From an uncultured bacterium (GTDB lineage: Bacteria > Bacillota > Limnochordia > DTU080 > JAAYLA01): DNA of 28,432 nucleotides. The DNA is taken from positions 1-28,432 of the forward strand of contig CALKAQ010000047.1 of the NCBI GenBank assembly GCA_937983075.1, read 5' to 3'. A model generated the notes under the pieces. That model was not told the DNA's origin and searched no databases. It saw only the letters and a program-made list of their open reading frames with translations. Shown here piece after piece: positions 10,001 through 17,318 of this stretch (the stretch's first letter is position 1; every line of letters begins with the position of its first letter). A program made the position numbers and the translations under genes.

Positions 10001-10561
10001 ACGGACGAGGTCATCGAGACTTTCGAATTCCCCCGCCAAGCGGTCGAAGACGGTGGCCTCTGTTTGGCCGACTATGTCAATCCGGCTCATCCCGGGCCTT
10101 GGGGCGACGCGCCGCCCCGCGACAACATCGCCTTCTTTGCGGTCACCGCCGGCGACGGCATCCGTGAGCTGTATCAAAAATACCGGGAAGAAGGCGAATA
10201 TCTCAAGAGTCACGCCATTCAAGCCCTCGCCATCGAGACGGCCGAAGGCGCTGCCGAATGGCTGCATCAAAAGATGCGAGCCTGGTGGGGAATTGCGGAT
10301 GATCCGACGATCACCATGCTCGATTTGTTCAAGGCAAATTACATCGGACGGCGCTACTCGTTCGGGTATCCTGCCTGCCCCGATCTTGCGATGCAAAAGC
10401 AGTTGTTCCGCCTGATTCAACCGGAAGAAATCGGGATTGAGTTGACAGAGGAATTTATGATGGAGCCCGAGGCGTCGGTAAGCGCCATGGTGGTCCATCA
10501 CCCTGCAGCCAAGTACTTTGCGATCAAAAACAGCGGCGATGGCGAAGAACAGACGGGCTAA
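7064..10561 (+). CDS. metH: Cobalamin-dependent methionine synthase, full length
   Basis: 1165 aa from the ATG at 7064 (TAGGAG 11 bases upstream); an open frame runs 19 codons further up but lacks support. The enzyme moves a methyl group from methyltetrahydrofolate to homocysteine via cobalamin. All modules are present. The homocysteine-binding barrel (about 5-305) has Zn ligands Cys228, Cys291 and Cys292 (GLNCATGP, GGCCGT). The pterin-binding barrel covers about 335-600 (VGERTNVIGS). A helical cap is followed by the B12 Rossmann domain with D725-x-H727-x-x-G730. The AdoMet-dependent reactivation domain covers about 910-1150, with RYSFGYPACPD. The reactivation domain implies a reductase partner elsewhere in the genome. 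A trans-sulfuration enzyme and a rhodanese follow on the opposite strand, which suggests a sulfur amino acid neighbourhood rather than an operon. Confidence 0.98.
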   Translation: MSRSNLLKEAFKKRILVTDGAMGTAIQSYGLTADDFGGDEFEGCNEYLNLVNPGIIREIHESHLKVGADILKTNTFGSTALVLSEYQLHEQAYAITRAGAQIARELADAYSTPEQPRFVAGSMGPTTKAISVTGGVTFDELVENFREQARALIDGGVDYLLIETSQDTRNVKAALIGIRQLFDEIGFEVPVAVSGTIEPMGTMLGGQTAEAFVTSLSHWDLLYIGLNCATGPDFMTDHIRAMSELAKVPIGCVPNAGLPDEDGNYIETPETMAKVLRRFCQEGWVNLIGGCCGTRPDHIAAFVELAKDYKPRVPASHQRSFVSGIENLEITDENRPIIVGERTNVIGSRLFKQLIIEGKFEEASEIARRQVRGGAQIIDVCLANPDRDELQDMENFLAHVIHKVKVPLMIDSTDAKVIERALTYCQGKAIINSINLEDGEERFEQVVPLAKRFGAALVVGTIDDDPQQGMAITRERKLAIAQRSYDLLVNKYGFPPEDIYFDPLVFPCATGDETYLGSARETIEGIRLIKQAMPLTKTILGISNVSFGLPPAGREVLNSVFLYECVQAGLDLAIVNAEKIERYASIPDEEKRLAYDVLFNTSEETIAAFAAHFRDATSRIKKDQTKLSLDERLANYIIEGSKDGLFEDLDKKLAEGATPLDIINGPLMAGMDEVGRLFGNNELIVAEVLQSAEAMKAAVAYLEPLMETGTTASKGSIVLATVKGDVHDIGKNLVDIIFSNNGYKVINLGIKVPPNELIQAVKEHKPDMIGLSGLLVKSAQQMVVTAEELRQAGIDLPILVGGAALTNNFTRLRIAPKYDGLVAYARDAMSGLELANQIMDPEKRRQLIADLEAQTTALQQQRGKIRRQKTEAEAERSPTIPVLANPPAPPDLKRHVLRNIDLDTVWRYINPQMLYVRHLGLKGRFEQLLEQGDEKAVMLKEIVDELKAMCRQGAMHVHAVWQFFEAASEGNKIYIFQAGTDEVIETFEFPRQAVEDGGLCLADYVNPAHPGPWGDAPPRDNIAFFAVTAGDGIRELYQKYREEGEYLKSHAIQALAIETAEGAAEWLHQKMRAWWGIADDPTITMLDLFKANYIGRRYSFGYPACPDLAMQKQLFRLIQPEEIGIELTEEFMMEPEASVSAMVVHHPAAKYFAIKNSGDGEEQTG

Positions 10562-10585
10562 GAAACCGGCTGGATGTGTAACGCT

Positions 10586-10610
10586 GGGGCTGCCCCAAAG
10601 GGGCAGCCCC
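10586..10610 (+). terminator. Perfect 11-bp hairpin after metH
   Basis: GGGGCTGCCCC, AAA loop, GGGGCAGCCCC, 24 bases after the metH stop. No T-run follows (TATCTGCAT), so termination may be weak or Rho-assisted, or the hairpin may protect the 3' end. It shares its stem sequence with the terminators at 57-92 and 2417-2452. The remaining 187 bp to the rhodanese gene hold only a 7-bp inverted repeat (10725-10747) and no gene I can support. Confidence 0.7.
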
Positions 10611-10797
10611 TATCTGCATAAGGCGTCATGTCTTGCCATATCCTCGCGTTGCGTGACCCAACGAGAAACGACGAGAATCATGGCTTGCAGTCACGTTCAA
10701 GCGGAATAGCCCAAATTGCTGGACATACCGGTGTGTTAATCCGGTATCCTGGCCTTACCGGACAAATCGTTTGGAAAGCATTGCTTCCTTCTGTTCC

Positions 10798-11127
10798 TCA
10801 GTTTTGCGCCCAGGGCAGTTGGTGCAATAACCACGCCTCAACACCGCCCGCCAAGTTGCGAACATTGTTGTAACCCCTTGCGTGCAAGTATTCAGTCACC
10901 GCCGCTGAACGCTGTCCTGAATAACAGACGATCACAACCGGACCATCCTTATTGACTTCAGCCAGCCGCTCGGGAATTTGCTGCATGGGTATGTGGACGG
11001 CACCGGGAATGTGCCCTTGCTCAAATTCCCACCATTCCCGCACATCAATGAGTTGCCCAGCGGTGTCCCCCTGAAGCAGCTCATACACCTCGAGTGCGCT
11101 CAATTCTGGAATACGGTCTTTTCCCAT
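10798..11127 (-). CDS. Single-domain rhodanese-like sulfurtransferase
   Basis: 109 aa, the usual length for a stand-alone rhodanese domain. Asp28 and Arg30 (IDVRE), the GHIPGAVHIP motif and the active-site loop CYSGQRS with Cys68 (residues 68-74) are intact, so it should carry a persulfide and transfer sulfane sulfur in the cytosol. There is no signal peptide. The ATG is chosen over an adjacent TTG because GAGG is then 7 bases away. It starts 36 bp after the trans-sulfuration gene on the same strand, so co-transcription is likely. Handling sulfur released by a PLP lyase is a reasonable inference; the acceptor is unknown. Confidence 0.92.
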   Translation of the reverse strand: MGKDRIPELSALEVYELLQGDTAGQLIDVREWWEFEQGHIPGAVHIPMQQIPERLAEVNKDGPVVIVCYSGQRSAAVTEYLHARGYNNVRNLAGGVEAWLLHQLPWAQN

Positions 11128-11163
11128 CAATGGACCTCGCCTTCCAAACCTTTCAACAATGTT

Positions 11164-12306
11164 CTATGCTTTTTGAAGGGCTCGATCAAGGTCTTCCGCC
11201 AAATCTTCCCAATCTTCAATACCAACAGCCAAGCGAATCAGGCGATCGTGCAGACCGCGCCGCCGCTCTTCCTCCGGCACACTGCCGTGCGTCAACGTCC
11301 ACGGATAGGTCATCAGCGTTTCCGTACCGCCCATGCTTTCGGCTAGAATAATCAACTCCGTACCGTTGAGCACCGCGCGGGCTTGTTCGACCGTTGCCAC
11401 AGCAAAACTGATCATCGCGCCAAAACCGCTCGCCTGGCGCTTCATCACTTCGTGGTGAGGATGATCCGGAAGACCGGGATAATGCACTTCGGTCACTTTG
11501 GGATGCGCCTGCAGCCATTCCGCCAATTGCTGCGCATTGCTCTGCGCCCGCTCCATGCGCAGTCCGAGCGTCTTGATGCCGCGCAGCGTCAACCAGGCGT
11601 CCAACGGCGACAAAATGCCGCCGGTCATGATTTGGATGAAGCTGAGCTCCTCAGCGATCGAAGGCGACTTCACCACGACCGCGCCCGCCATCGTATCGTT
11701 ATGCCCCGCCAAATATTTTGTTGCACTGTGAATGACGATGTCAGCACCAAGCTTCAACGGCTGCACGGTCCACGGGGTCAAAAAAGTCGCATCGACGATG
11801 AGCAGACCGCGGTTTTCCTTCGCGATTTCGCTCAACGCCGCCAAATCGGACACTCGCAGCAACGGATTGGTCGGCACCTCAGCGAAAATGGCACGTGTCT
11901 TGTCCGTCCACGCCGCACGCACGGCCTCGGGAGACGTCGTATCGACAAACGATGCCAACAACCCGGCAGGCTCCAGCAAAAATTTGACCAGCGTGTGCGT
12001 ATGACCATAAAGCCCCTCGGTCAAGATGAGATGGTCTCCTGGCCTGAACAAGCGCAAAACGGCACTGATCGCCGCCATGCCCGAACTAAAGGCAAATCCT
12101 TGAAACCCACCTTCAAGTTCAGCCAAAGTGCGCTCAAGCGCGGCCCGGGTAGGATTGCCTACGCGTGTGTATGCATACGGGTCCGATCCTTCTTGCAAAG
12201 GTCGTTGATGTTCGAAAATCGCCGTTTGGAAAATCGGCGTGCTCACGCTCCCGAACGGAGCGTCTTTGTTGACGCCGGCACGGGCTACTTGTGTATAGCG
12301 GCGCAT
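11164..12306 (-). CDS. Cys/Met metabolism PLP enzyme (cystathionine gamma-synthase/lyase family)
   Basis: 380 aa from the ATG at 12306, with AAGGAG 8 bases upstream; a longer open frame exists but lacks a binding site. The PLP Schiff-base Lys197 is in SATKYLAGHND. Tyr46/Arg48 (YTRVGNPT), which contact the cofactor of the neighbouring subunit, and Asp172 (VDATFLTP) are also present. The usual VDNTF reads VDATF here. Sequence alone does not separate cystathionine gamma-synthase, cystathionine lyase, O-acetylhomoserine sulfhydrylase and methionine gamma-lyase, so I give no gene symbol. It lies between an M20 dipeptidase and a rhodanese and close to metH, which fits methionine/cysteine metabolism. 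The 142-bp leader has no recognisable SAM or T-box element. Confidence 0.93.
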   Translation of the reverse strand: MRRYTQVARAGVNKDAPFGSVSTPIFQTAIFEHQRPLQEGSDPYAYTRVGNPTRAALERTLAELEGGFQGFAFSSGMAAISAVLRLFRPGDHLILTEGLYGHTHTLVKFLLEPAGLLASFVDTTSPEAVRAAWTDKTRAIFAEVPTNPLLRVSDLAALSEIAKENRGLLIVDATFLTPWTVQPLKLGADIVIHSATKYLAGHNDTMAGAVVVKSPSIAEELSFIQIMTGGILSPLDAWLTLRGIKTLGLRMERAQSNAQQLAEWLQAHPKVTEVHYPGLPDHPHHEVMKRQASGFGAMISFAVATVEQARAVLNGTELIILAESMGGTETLMTYPWTLTHGSVPEEERRRGLHDRLIRLAVGIEDWEDLAEDLDRALQKA

Positions 12307-12387
12307 ACTTCCATCTCCTTCAGATACATCACAATCCGACAACGCGTACATTCTATGTTATTTCGACAGGAATACAGGGATTTCCTT

Positions 12388-12430
12388 GCGAAAAAACTCA
12401 CATGGATCGACCGCCGTTCAATTTTTTCGC
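12388..12430 (-). terminator. Inverted repeat after the M20 peptidase gene
   Basis: GCGAAAAAA (12388-12396) and TTTTTTCGC (12422-12430) are perfect 9-bp arms with a 25-base loop. They lie 18 bases past the dipeptidase stop on the minus strand. The arms are AT-rich and the loop is long, so this is a weak terminator candidate at best. Confidence 0.35.
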
Positions 12431-12448
12431 TCATCGTCACGGCCGGCG

Positions 12449-13822
12449 TTATTCGGCAAGCCGCTCGCCCAGTATCTTCCAATAGCGGCACAACGCACGT
12501 AGGCATTTGTCAAATTGTTCGAGATGGAAGCTTTCGTTGGGGGCATGGACTCCGTCATCCGGCAGCCCGAAACCCATCAAGACGATCGGCACGCTCCATT
12601 GCCGTGAGAACAGCTCGACAATCGGAATCGAACCGCCGACTCGAACGAGATGCGCTCGAGTGCCAAAAGCTTGCGCCAACGCTTCCAGGCCGGCCTGGAT
12701 CGCAGGATGCGAAGGCTCGCAAACCCAAGGCGCTCCGCCGTGGCCACGCTTCACGGTCAACGTGACCGATGGCGGGCAATGCCGCCGGAGGTGGCGTTCC
12801 AACAAATCGAGCACTTCGTCCGGATCTTGATCGGGCACCAAGCGGCACGAAATTTTGGCATGCGCCTCTTTGGGAATAACGGTCTTCGTGCCTTCACCTT
12901 GAAAACCGCCCCACATGCCGTTGACGTCGATACTCGGCCGAATCCCCACCCGCTCCGGCGGTGTGTAGCCGGGCTCGCCCGCCAGTTCGCGCAAACCGAG
13001 GCTCGCCTTGTACGCAGCTTCGTCGAAAGGCACCGACGCGAGCTGCTCCCGCTCTTCGGATGACAATTCCCGCACCCGATCGTAAAATCCCGGCACCGCC
13101 ACTCGTCCGCTTTCGTCATGCAGGCCCGCAATGAGCCGCGCCGCGACGTGGAGCGGATTCGGCACCGTCCCTCCGTATAAGCCGGAATGCAAGTCGGTCT
13201 GCGCACCGGTGACGGTCAATTCGAGCACCGCGATTCCTCTCAAGCCGCAGCATATGGCCGGCAAATCGGGTCCCGGCATGTGCGTGTCGGAAATGACGAC
13301 GATATCGGGCCTCAGCTCGGGATGAGCTGCGAGTACCGCAGGCAAATTTCCTGACCCAACCTCTTCCTCACCTTCGATGAGAAATCGAACATTGACAGGC
13401 AGCCTTCCCTCCACTTGCATCAAGGCCTCGATCGCCTTGATGTGCGCAAACACCTGCCCTTTGTCATCGCTGGCCCCGCGGGCGTAAAGACGGTCGCCGC
13501 GCACGGTCGGCTCAAACGGCGGCGTCTCCCACAGGTGCTCAGGGTCAATCGGCTGGACGTCATAATGGCCGTACACAAGTGCAGTCGGCAAGGCCGGATC
13601 TTCGATGTGCTCACCAATGACAACCGGGTGGCCCTCCGTCAGCACAACCTCGACATCGCTTATGCCGATACGCCGCAACTGTTCGGCAACCCATTCGGCC
13701 GCCCGCCGGACGTCTGCGCCATGATGCGGCAACGTGCTGATGCTCGGAATCCGCAGAAAATCCTTCAGCTCATTCAAATGACGCTCACGGTGTTGAACGA
13801 GATAGGCTTCAATACGTTCCAA
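12449..13822 (-). CDS. M20 family metallopeptidase (dipeptidase, CNDP-like)
   Basis: 457 aa from TTG at 13822, chosen because GGAGG sits 8 bases upstream; a GTG 13 codons earlier has no binding site. It is a cytosolic di-zinc peptidase. Metal ligand His86 and Asp88 lie in GHYDVQP, the bridging Asp in ARGASDDKGQ, the catalytic Glu pair in EGEEEVGSGN, and a later Asp in VISDTHMPGPD. The dimerisation lid with DLHSGLYGG and the C-terminal His ligand in DDGVHAPNE are also present. This pattern is that of the dipeptidase/carnosinase subgroup rather than succinyl-diaminopimelate desuccinylases. It is the first of three co-directional genes, but 142 bp separates it from the PLP enzyme gene, so they may be transcribed separately. 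Confidence 0.93.
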   Translation of the reverse strand: MERIEAYLVQHRERHLNELKDFLRIPSISTLPHHGADVRRAAEWVAEQLRRIGISDVEVVLTEGHPVVIGEHIEDPALPTALVYGHYDVQPIDPEHLWETPPFEPTVRGDRLYARGASDDKGQVFAHIKAIEALMQVEGRLPVNVRFLIEGEEEVGSGNLPAVLAAHPELRPDIVVISDTHMPGPDLPAICCGLRGIAVLELTVTGAQTDLHSGLYGGTVPNPLHVAARLIAGLHDESGRVAVPGFYDRVRELSSEEREQLASVPFDEAAYKASLGLRELAGEPGYTPPERVGIRPSIDVNGMWGGFQGEGTKTVIPKEAHAKISCRLVPDQDPDEVLDLLERHLRRHCPPSVTLTVKRGHGGAPWVCEPSHPAIQAGLEALAQAFGTRAHLVRVGGSIPIVELFSRQWSVPIVLMGFGLPDDGVHAPNESFHLEQFDKCLRALCRYWKILGERLAE

Positions 13823-13980
13823 CGGCAATACCTCCGGCCCGCCCTCGATACGCGCAGCCACGTGTCAAGTTCGACATACGGATCGCGCACGCCAAGCGCC
13901 TGAGCTTCCATTGCGGCCGCTGCGATGAGCGGCGGTGCGTCGTTGATGACGACAAGGTCGACCGGGCACTCGGTGATATT
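13774..13980 (-). pseudogene. Possible remnant of a minimal nucleotidyltransferase
   Basis: The 345-bp space between the M20 start and the next plus-strand gene (13823-14167) holds no intact gene. In one minus-strand frame, open from 13980 to a stop at 13774 and without a start codon, it reads CPVDLVVINDAPPLI followed by GVRDPYVELDTWL. The first part resembles the strand-turn segment of MNT-type nucleotidyltransferases (VDLVVLNDAPP), and the second their RDP region. If so, this is a decayed fragment overlapping the start of the M20 gene. The match is short and may be chance. Confidence 0.2.
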
Positions 13981-14167
13981 TCAACGAGGCTCCAAATGCG
14001 ATCCCGGTCGGTTTCATTTGTCCAAACCGGCTTGGCTCACGTTGTCACCCCGGTCTCAGTATAGCATGCTGGTGAATTATGGTGTGCAGGTTTTCGACTC
14101 TCGAAAACGAAGTGAGTCCGAGAATGCGGAAAAACGACGAATCATTTCCAGCCGAAGGTGGGATGTT

Positions 14168-15475
14168 TTGTTGCTGCATCCGAGGCACCGAACCTATGCT
14201 GTGTGGTTGATGTGCATCGCTCTTGCGGTTTGCATCATGCATGCTCCACCGCTCCATGCCGAGGAAAACACAAGCAAAGAACGAGTAGCGATTCTCACCT
14301 TTTGGGCTTTCGATCAGCAAGGCAACATCGTGCCGCGTGCCAGCGAAACCGATTTGGCCCGCCTGTCCGCCGTCTTGCCGCAAGGCATTGCGGCAAAACT
14401 CGTGCAATCCGGTGCATTTGAGGTCATCGACGAGTCGCTGCTTGCGGCCTACAACTCGCTGCCCGCTGTCGGTGAGCATGAACTCGCTCGTGTGGAAGAA
14501 CTGTTCGACAACGATTTGGCTGACCAAGTCATCATTGGCACGGTCGCTCAGATTCAGCAGTCGGTTGTGACGAATGTACGCCGATACGTTCCCGGACCCG
14601 ATGGTCCCCTGTTGGAAGGTGCTGCCGTGGTCCGGTCGAACAACGCGAGTGAAGCCGTCAACGCGATCGAAAATTTGCTCAGCCAGATATTTCCACCGGA
14701 TACCGAAGTTGTACAACGGCCGATCTCGCGCATCGTCGTCATTCCGAACGTCCTGCGCATACCCGTAGGCGGCACTGCGCCCATTCAAGCTTATGCCATC
14801 GATGATTTGGGTCGTACCATTACGACGGTCAGCTTCATATTTGACACCGACGATGAAACGCGCGTCCTCGTCGACGACCACGGCCAAGTCACCGGTATCA
14901 GCCCGGGAAGGGCACAAATCAGTCTGCAGCCGCTGGGCCGTCCGCTTGCACCCAATGTCACGGTGCCTCGAGTGGAAGTGACGGTTGTTGGGCCCAGCCT
15001 CGGATTACGCGCGGGCATGAGCACGGGAAGCAATGCACCAAGCCGTCCCCGTATCGGTCTTCGTCTGTCGCCGAATCACGAAATTCGCACATCCACACCG
15101 ACCCAGCCCTTGCCGCAAGCGGGCTCGAATCCGGTCAATGTGCTGACGTCCTTTTTTGGTTCTCTGTTGGGCAACCAAATGTTGACGGTCGATTTAGATA
15201 TCGTTCCGTCCCATGATCTTTCGATGACGCTGAACGCCGTGCAGCGCACCCCACGGAGCTATTTCGGCACAGGAATCGGCGTGGCCGTACCGCTGGCGGA
15301 TGACGGGCCGAGCGGCGTTATTTTGCGTCTCACACTGGGCGGACAATTGCCGATGAATCTGCGGTCGAATTTGACATGGCCCGTAGAGGTGAACGCAGAC
15401 TTTATTTTGGGCGGGACGAACAGCGCCCCCCAAGCTCGTGTCAGTGTGAGCTTCGGCCTCGATTTGTTTCAATAG
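14168..15475 (+). CDS. Exported CsgG/TolB-like protein with Ig-like domain and beta-rich C-terminus
   Basis: 435 aa from TTG at 14168, preceded by AAGGTGG; the frame is open further upstream, but this start puts a textbook signal peptide first (HPRHR, about 15 hydrophobic residues, cleavage after LHA near residue 31). There is no lipobox Cys. Residues about 38-175 resemble the CsgG/TolB N-terminal fold: VAILTF, an (I)AAKLVQSGAFEVIDES segment, and a VIIGTVAQI strand. Residues about 190-270 read like a BIG2 Ig-like domain (VTGISPGRAQISL). A Pro/Ser-rich linker leads to about 100 residues of alternating polar/apolar strands ending in VSFGLDLFQ. It probably acts in the periplasm or at an outer membrane. 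It stands alone on its strand. The function is unknown. Confidence 0.75.
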   Translation: MLLHPRHRTYAVWLMCIALAVCIMHAPPLHAEENTSKERVAILTFWAFDQQGNIVPRASETDLARLSAVLPQGIAAKLVQSGAFEVIDESLLAAYNSLPAVGEHELARVEELFDNDLADQVIIGTVAQIQQSVVTNVRRYVPGPDGPLLEGAAVVRSNNASEAVNAIENLLSQIFPPDTEVVQRPISRIVVIPNVLRIPVGGTAPIQAYAIDDLGRTITTVSFIFDTDDETRVLVDDHGQVTGISPGRAQISLQPLGRPLAPNVTVPRVEVTVVGPSLGLRAGMSTGSNAPSRPRIGLRLSPNHEIRTSTPTQPLPQAGSNPVNVLTSFFGSLLGNQMLTVDLDIVPSHDLSMTLNAVQRTPRSYFGTGIGVAVPLADDGPSGVILRLTLGGQLPMNLRSNLTWPVEVNADFILGGTNSAPQARVSVSFGLDLFQ

Positions 15476-15534
15476 CACTTGAGAAACGCTCCAACCATCG
15501 AGAGGAGGAATTGCGACATCCACCAGCCAGCACA

Positions 15535-16320
15535 TCATTCTTTCCGAAAGACCATGTTGTGGAGTCCCACATAGTGCGTGATACCGTTCCGAACCACTTT
15601 GAGTATGGGGATCACTTCCATGTTCACTTTCTCATACTCATCCATATTCACTTGCCATTCCACCCGAATACGAATACTCTCGCCCGGTGCTAACGACACT
15701 CCGCCATCAGGCCATGGAGCTCGTTGATCTCCTACGTACATCATGGATTCGTCGAAAAAAATGTCAGGATGATGGAGGAGAACAGCTTCAATGTGTACTT
15801 CTTCAGAAAGCTGCTCTCTGACTGTAAACTGCAATGGTTCGCCCACGGAGAAGATGCCGGCACTCTCGAAGAAATTGAACATTCCACCTCGACTTCCATC
15901 AAGAACTTCGATAGTCAATAATCCTAGTGGAACCTCTAGCTCGACGCCACCTATTTGGAATGCCATGGAATGGAATTCATACACTCCTGGTTCGTGGCTT
16001 CGAATTAAAAGAGAAAGGGCTGTTCTGGCAGAACTATCCCTCGAAATGGTTTTGGTAAACTCAAATTCCTCGATTGTAACAGCATCTGTTTCCGGCAACA
16101 ATTTAACTTGAGCAGTGTTGGCAATTCGATCAAAATCCTTAGGAACGTGATAGATCACCATGTTCGTCCTAAATGAATGCTCTGGATAGGACATATAATA
16201 GCTGTTATTTTCCAGAAAACTCAAAGATATATCACTGGCCGCCCTGATATTGCCGCGCTCTGCAACGATAGTGAAGAATGGCAGAAGCAAAACTATCGTT
16301 AACACCACTCGTCGCATCAT
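15535..16320 (-). CDS. Secreted protein of unknown family
   Basis: 261 aa. The first ATG of an ATG-ATG pair is used; AAGGAGG lies 7 bases upstream, an excellent site. Residues 1-29 form a signal peptide (MMRRVV, then hydrophobic, ending near RAAS). The rest looks all-beta: two regions of short strands, with LLTIEVLDG near residue 140, then a second domain with LAPGESIRIRVEWQV. That last motif is typical of Ig-like or periplasmic-chaperone folds. There is no catalytic motif and no membrane anchor. It lies 131 bp downstream of the other secreted protein of the islet on the same strand, and the two may be co-transcribed. An 8-bp inverted repeat (GGGAATCC/GGATTCCC, about 16387-16432) lies between them, with no T-run. 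Confidence 0.7.
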   Translation of the reverse strand: MMRRVVLTIVLLLPFFTIVAERGNIRAASDISLSFLENNSYYMSYPEHSFRTNMVIYHVPKDFDRIANTAQVKLLPETDAVTIEEFEFTKTISRDSSARTALSLLIRSHEPGVYEFHSMAFQIGGVELEVPLGLLTIEVLDGSRGGMFNFFESAGIFSVGEPLQFTVREQLSEEVHIEAVLLHHPDIFFDESMMYVGDQRAPWPDGGVSLAPGESIRIRVEWQVNMDEYEKVNMEVIPILKVVRNGITHYVGLHNMVFRKE

Positions 16321-16451
16321 GATAGAGCCTCCTTATCTTACGCTAACTGTTGGACAAATTTTTCCTCGGCTGATCTCGGTGATAATGGGAATCCCGCTAG
16401 GCCCCACCCAATCGCAGGATTCCCAACTTCTATTCGATATTCCATTTTTTA

Positions 16452-17318
16452 TTAAAACTCTCTCAGAATCCACTTAAAATGATCCGTTGGACGAACTACA
16501 ACAACATTAAGGTTGCTCAACCATCCCCATGCCCAATAGTATTCCCCCTCTATAGTCAACACGGAACTAATGGACAACAACTGCAGCTTAGACCCAGGTG
16601 AAACTTCGACTTCTATTGAAAAGGAATCCGTTGCAATTTTATCAGCCGAATATCCCATCGTTGCTTGAAATGCATTCTTAAACGTCAATCCAGCCAAGAA
16701 ATTGTACGAAGTTTTTTCCTGCACCTCTTCCGAAATCTTTGTATTTATAGTTTGGGATGTATTATTTATAAACACTTTTTCCTTCGACAACATGCAGCCC
16801 CCAGCTTGGTTTTTAAATTTGAACCAGGCGAATCCACCCTCTGCCATCAGCTCTGGGCCGCTGTCATCATCGGTGAACGGAAGACGTTCCACCCAGTTAA
16901 TACTCGTATCGTCAAAACTTGACGGAAGCAGGATTTCATTTTCTCCACAGTAATTCCGTTCGTGTGCATCTCCAGTATTAGCGAGTACTGCATAATCAAG
17001 CCAAATACCGGTCCAACCGTAACTGCCGACCGCCTTCCCAATCCCATAGTGAACTGTTGAACCACTTTCTATACAGCCACTTCCTGAGTATCCGGCTTCA
17101 TGTGGCAAAATGTCCCACTCATTGATGAAAGCGCTATCGTCGGGATGTTGCAACGCCCAAGAAAAACAGACTAATGCGATATCTTCCTCTGTACTCCAAG
17201 TGCCAAAAAGGTAGATTGGTCCATTCGGGTCCCAGTAGTATAGCTCAACGCCTTCATTTATCGTAATCGTATCGGACGCAAGCGCTGAAGCTGTCATTGT
17301 TAGCAACAATACTATCAT
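16452..17318 (-). CDS. Secreted protein with aerolysin-like beta segment; start region looks frameshifted
   Basis: 288 aa from the ATG at 17318. As read, the signal peptide lacks its basic head (MIVLLLTMTASALA). An ATG at 17337, after GGGAGG, begins ATG-AAA-AAG but is one base out of frame. Removing one G would give MKKIVVMIVLLLTMTASALA, a perfect signal peptide. Residues about 30-180 are aromatic and acidic with four Cys, possibly disulfides. The last about 110 residues (INNTSQTINTKI, then an amphipathic Ser/Thr-rich hairpin, then VEVSPGSKLQLL) resemble the insertion and sandwich modules of aerolysin/ETX-MTX2 pore formers. This is pattern recognition, not a proven match. The gene has AT-rich codons unlike those of its flanks. 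Confidence 0.6.
   Translation of the reverse strand: MIVLLLTMTASALASDTITINEGVELYYWDPNGPIYLFGTWSTEEDIALVCFSWALQHPDDSAFINEWDILPHEAGYSGSGCIESGSTVHYGIGKAVGSYGWTGIWLDYAVLANTGDAHERNYCGENEILLPSSFDDTSINWVERLPFTDDDSGPELMAEGGFAWFKFKNQAGGCMLSKEKVFINNTSQTINTKISEEVQEKTSYNFLAGLTFKNAFQATMGYSADKIATDSFSIEVEVSPGSKLQLLSISSVLTIEGEYYWAWGWLSNLNVVVVRPTDHFKWILREF

Noticed and set aside
12307..12448. SAM riboswitch or T-box upstream of the PLP enzyme gene
   Set aside because: The 142-bp leader lacks the conserved T-box sequence and SAM-aptamer motifs.
11383..12765. 460-codon plus-strand open frame across the PLP enzyme and dipeptidase genes
   Set aside because: Shadow of two well-supported minus-strand genes. It crosses their intergenic gap by chance and has no ribosome binding site.
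15503..15508. AGGAGG between the CsgG-like gene and the AT-rich islet, perhaps an orphan ribosome binding site of a gene cut by insertion
   Set aside because: The next TTG is only 2 bases away and no frame continues. It is probably chance in a short spacer.
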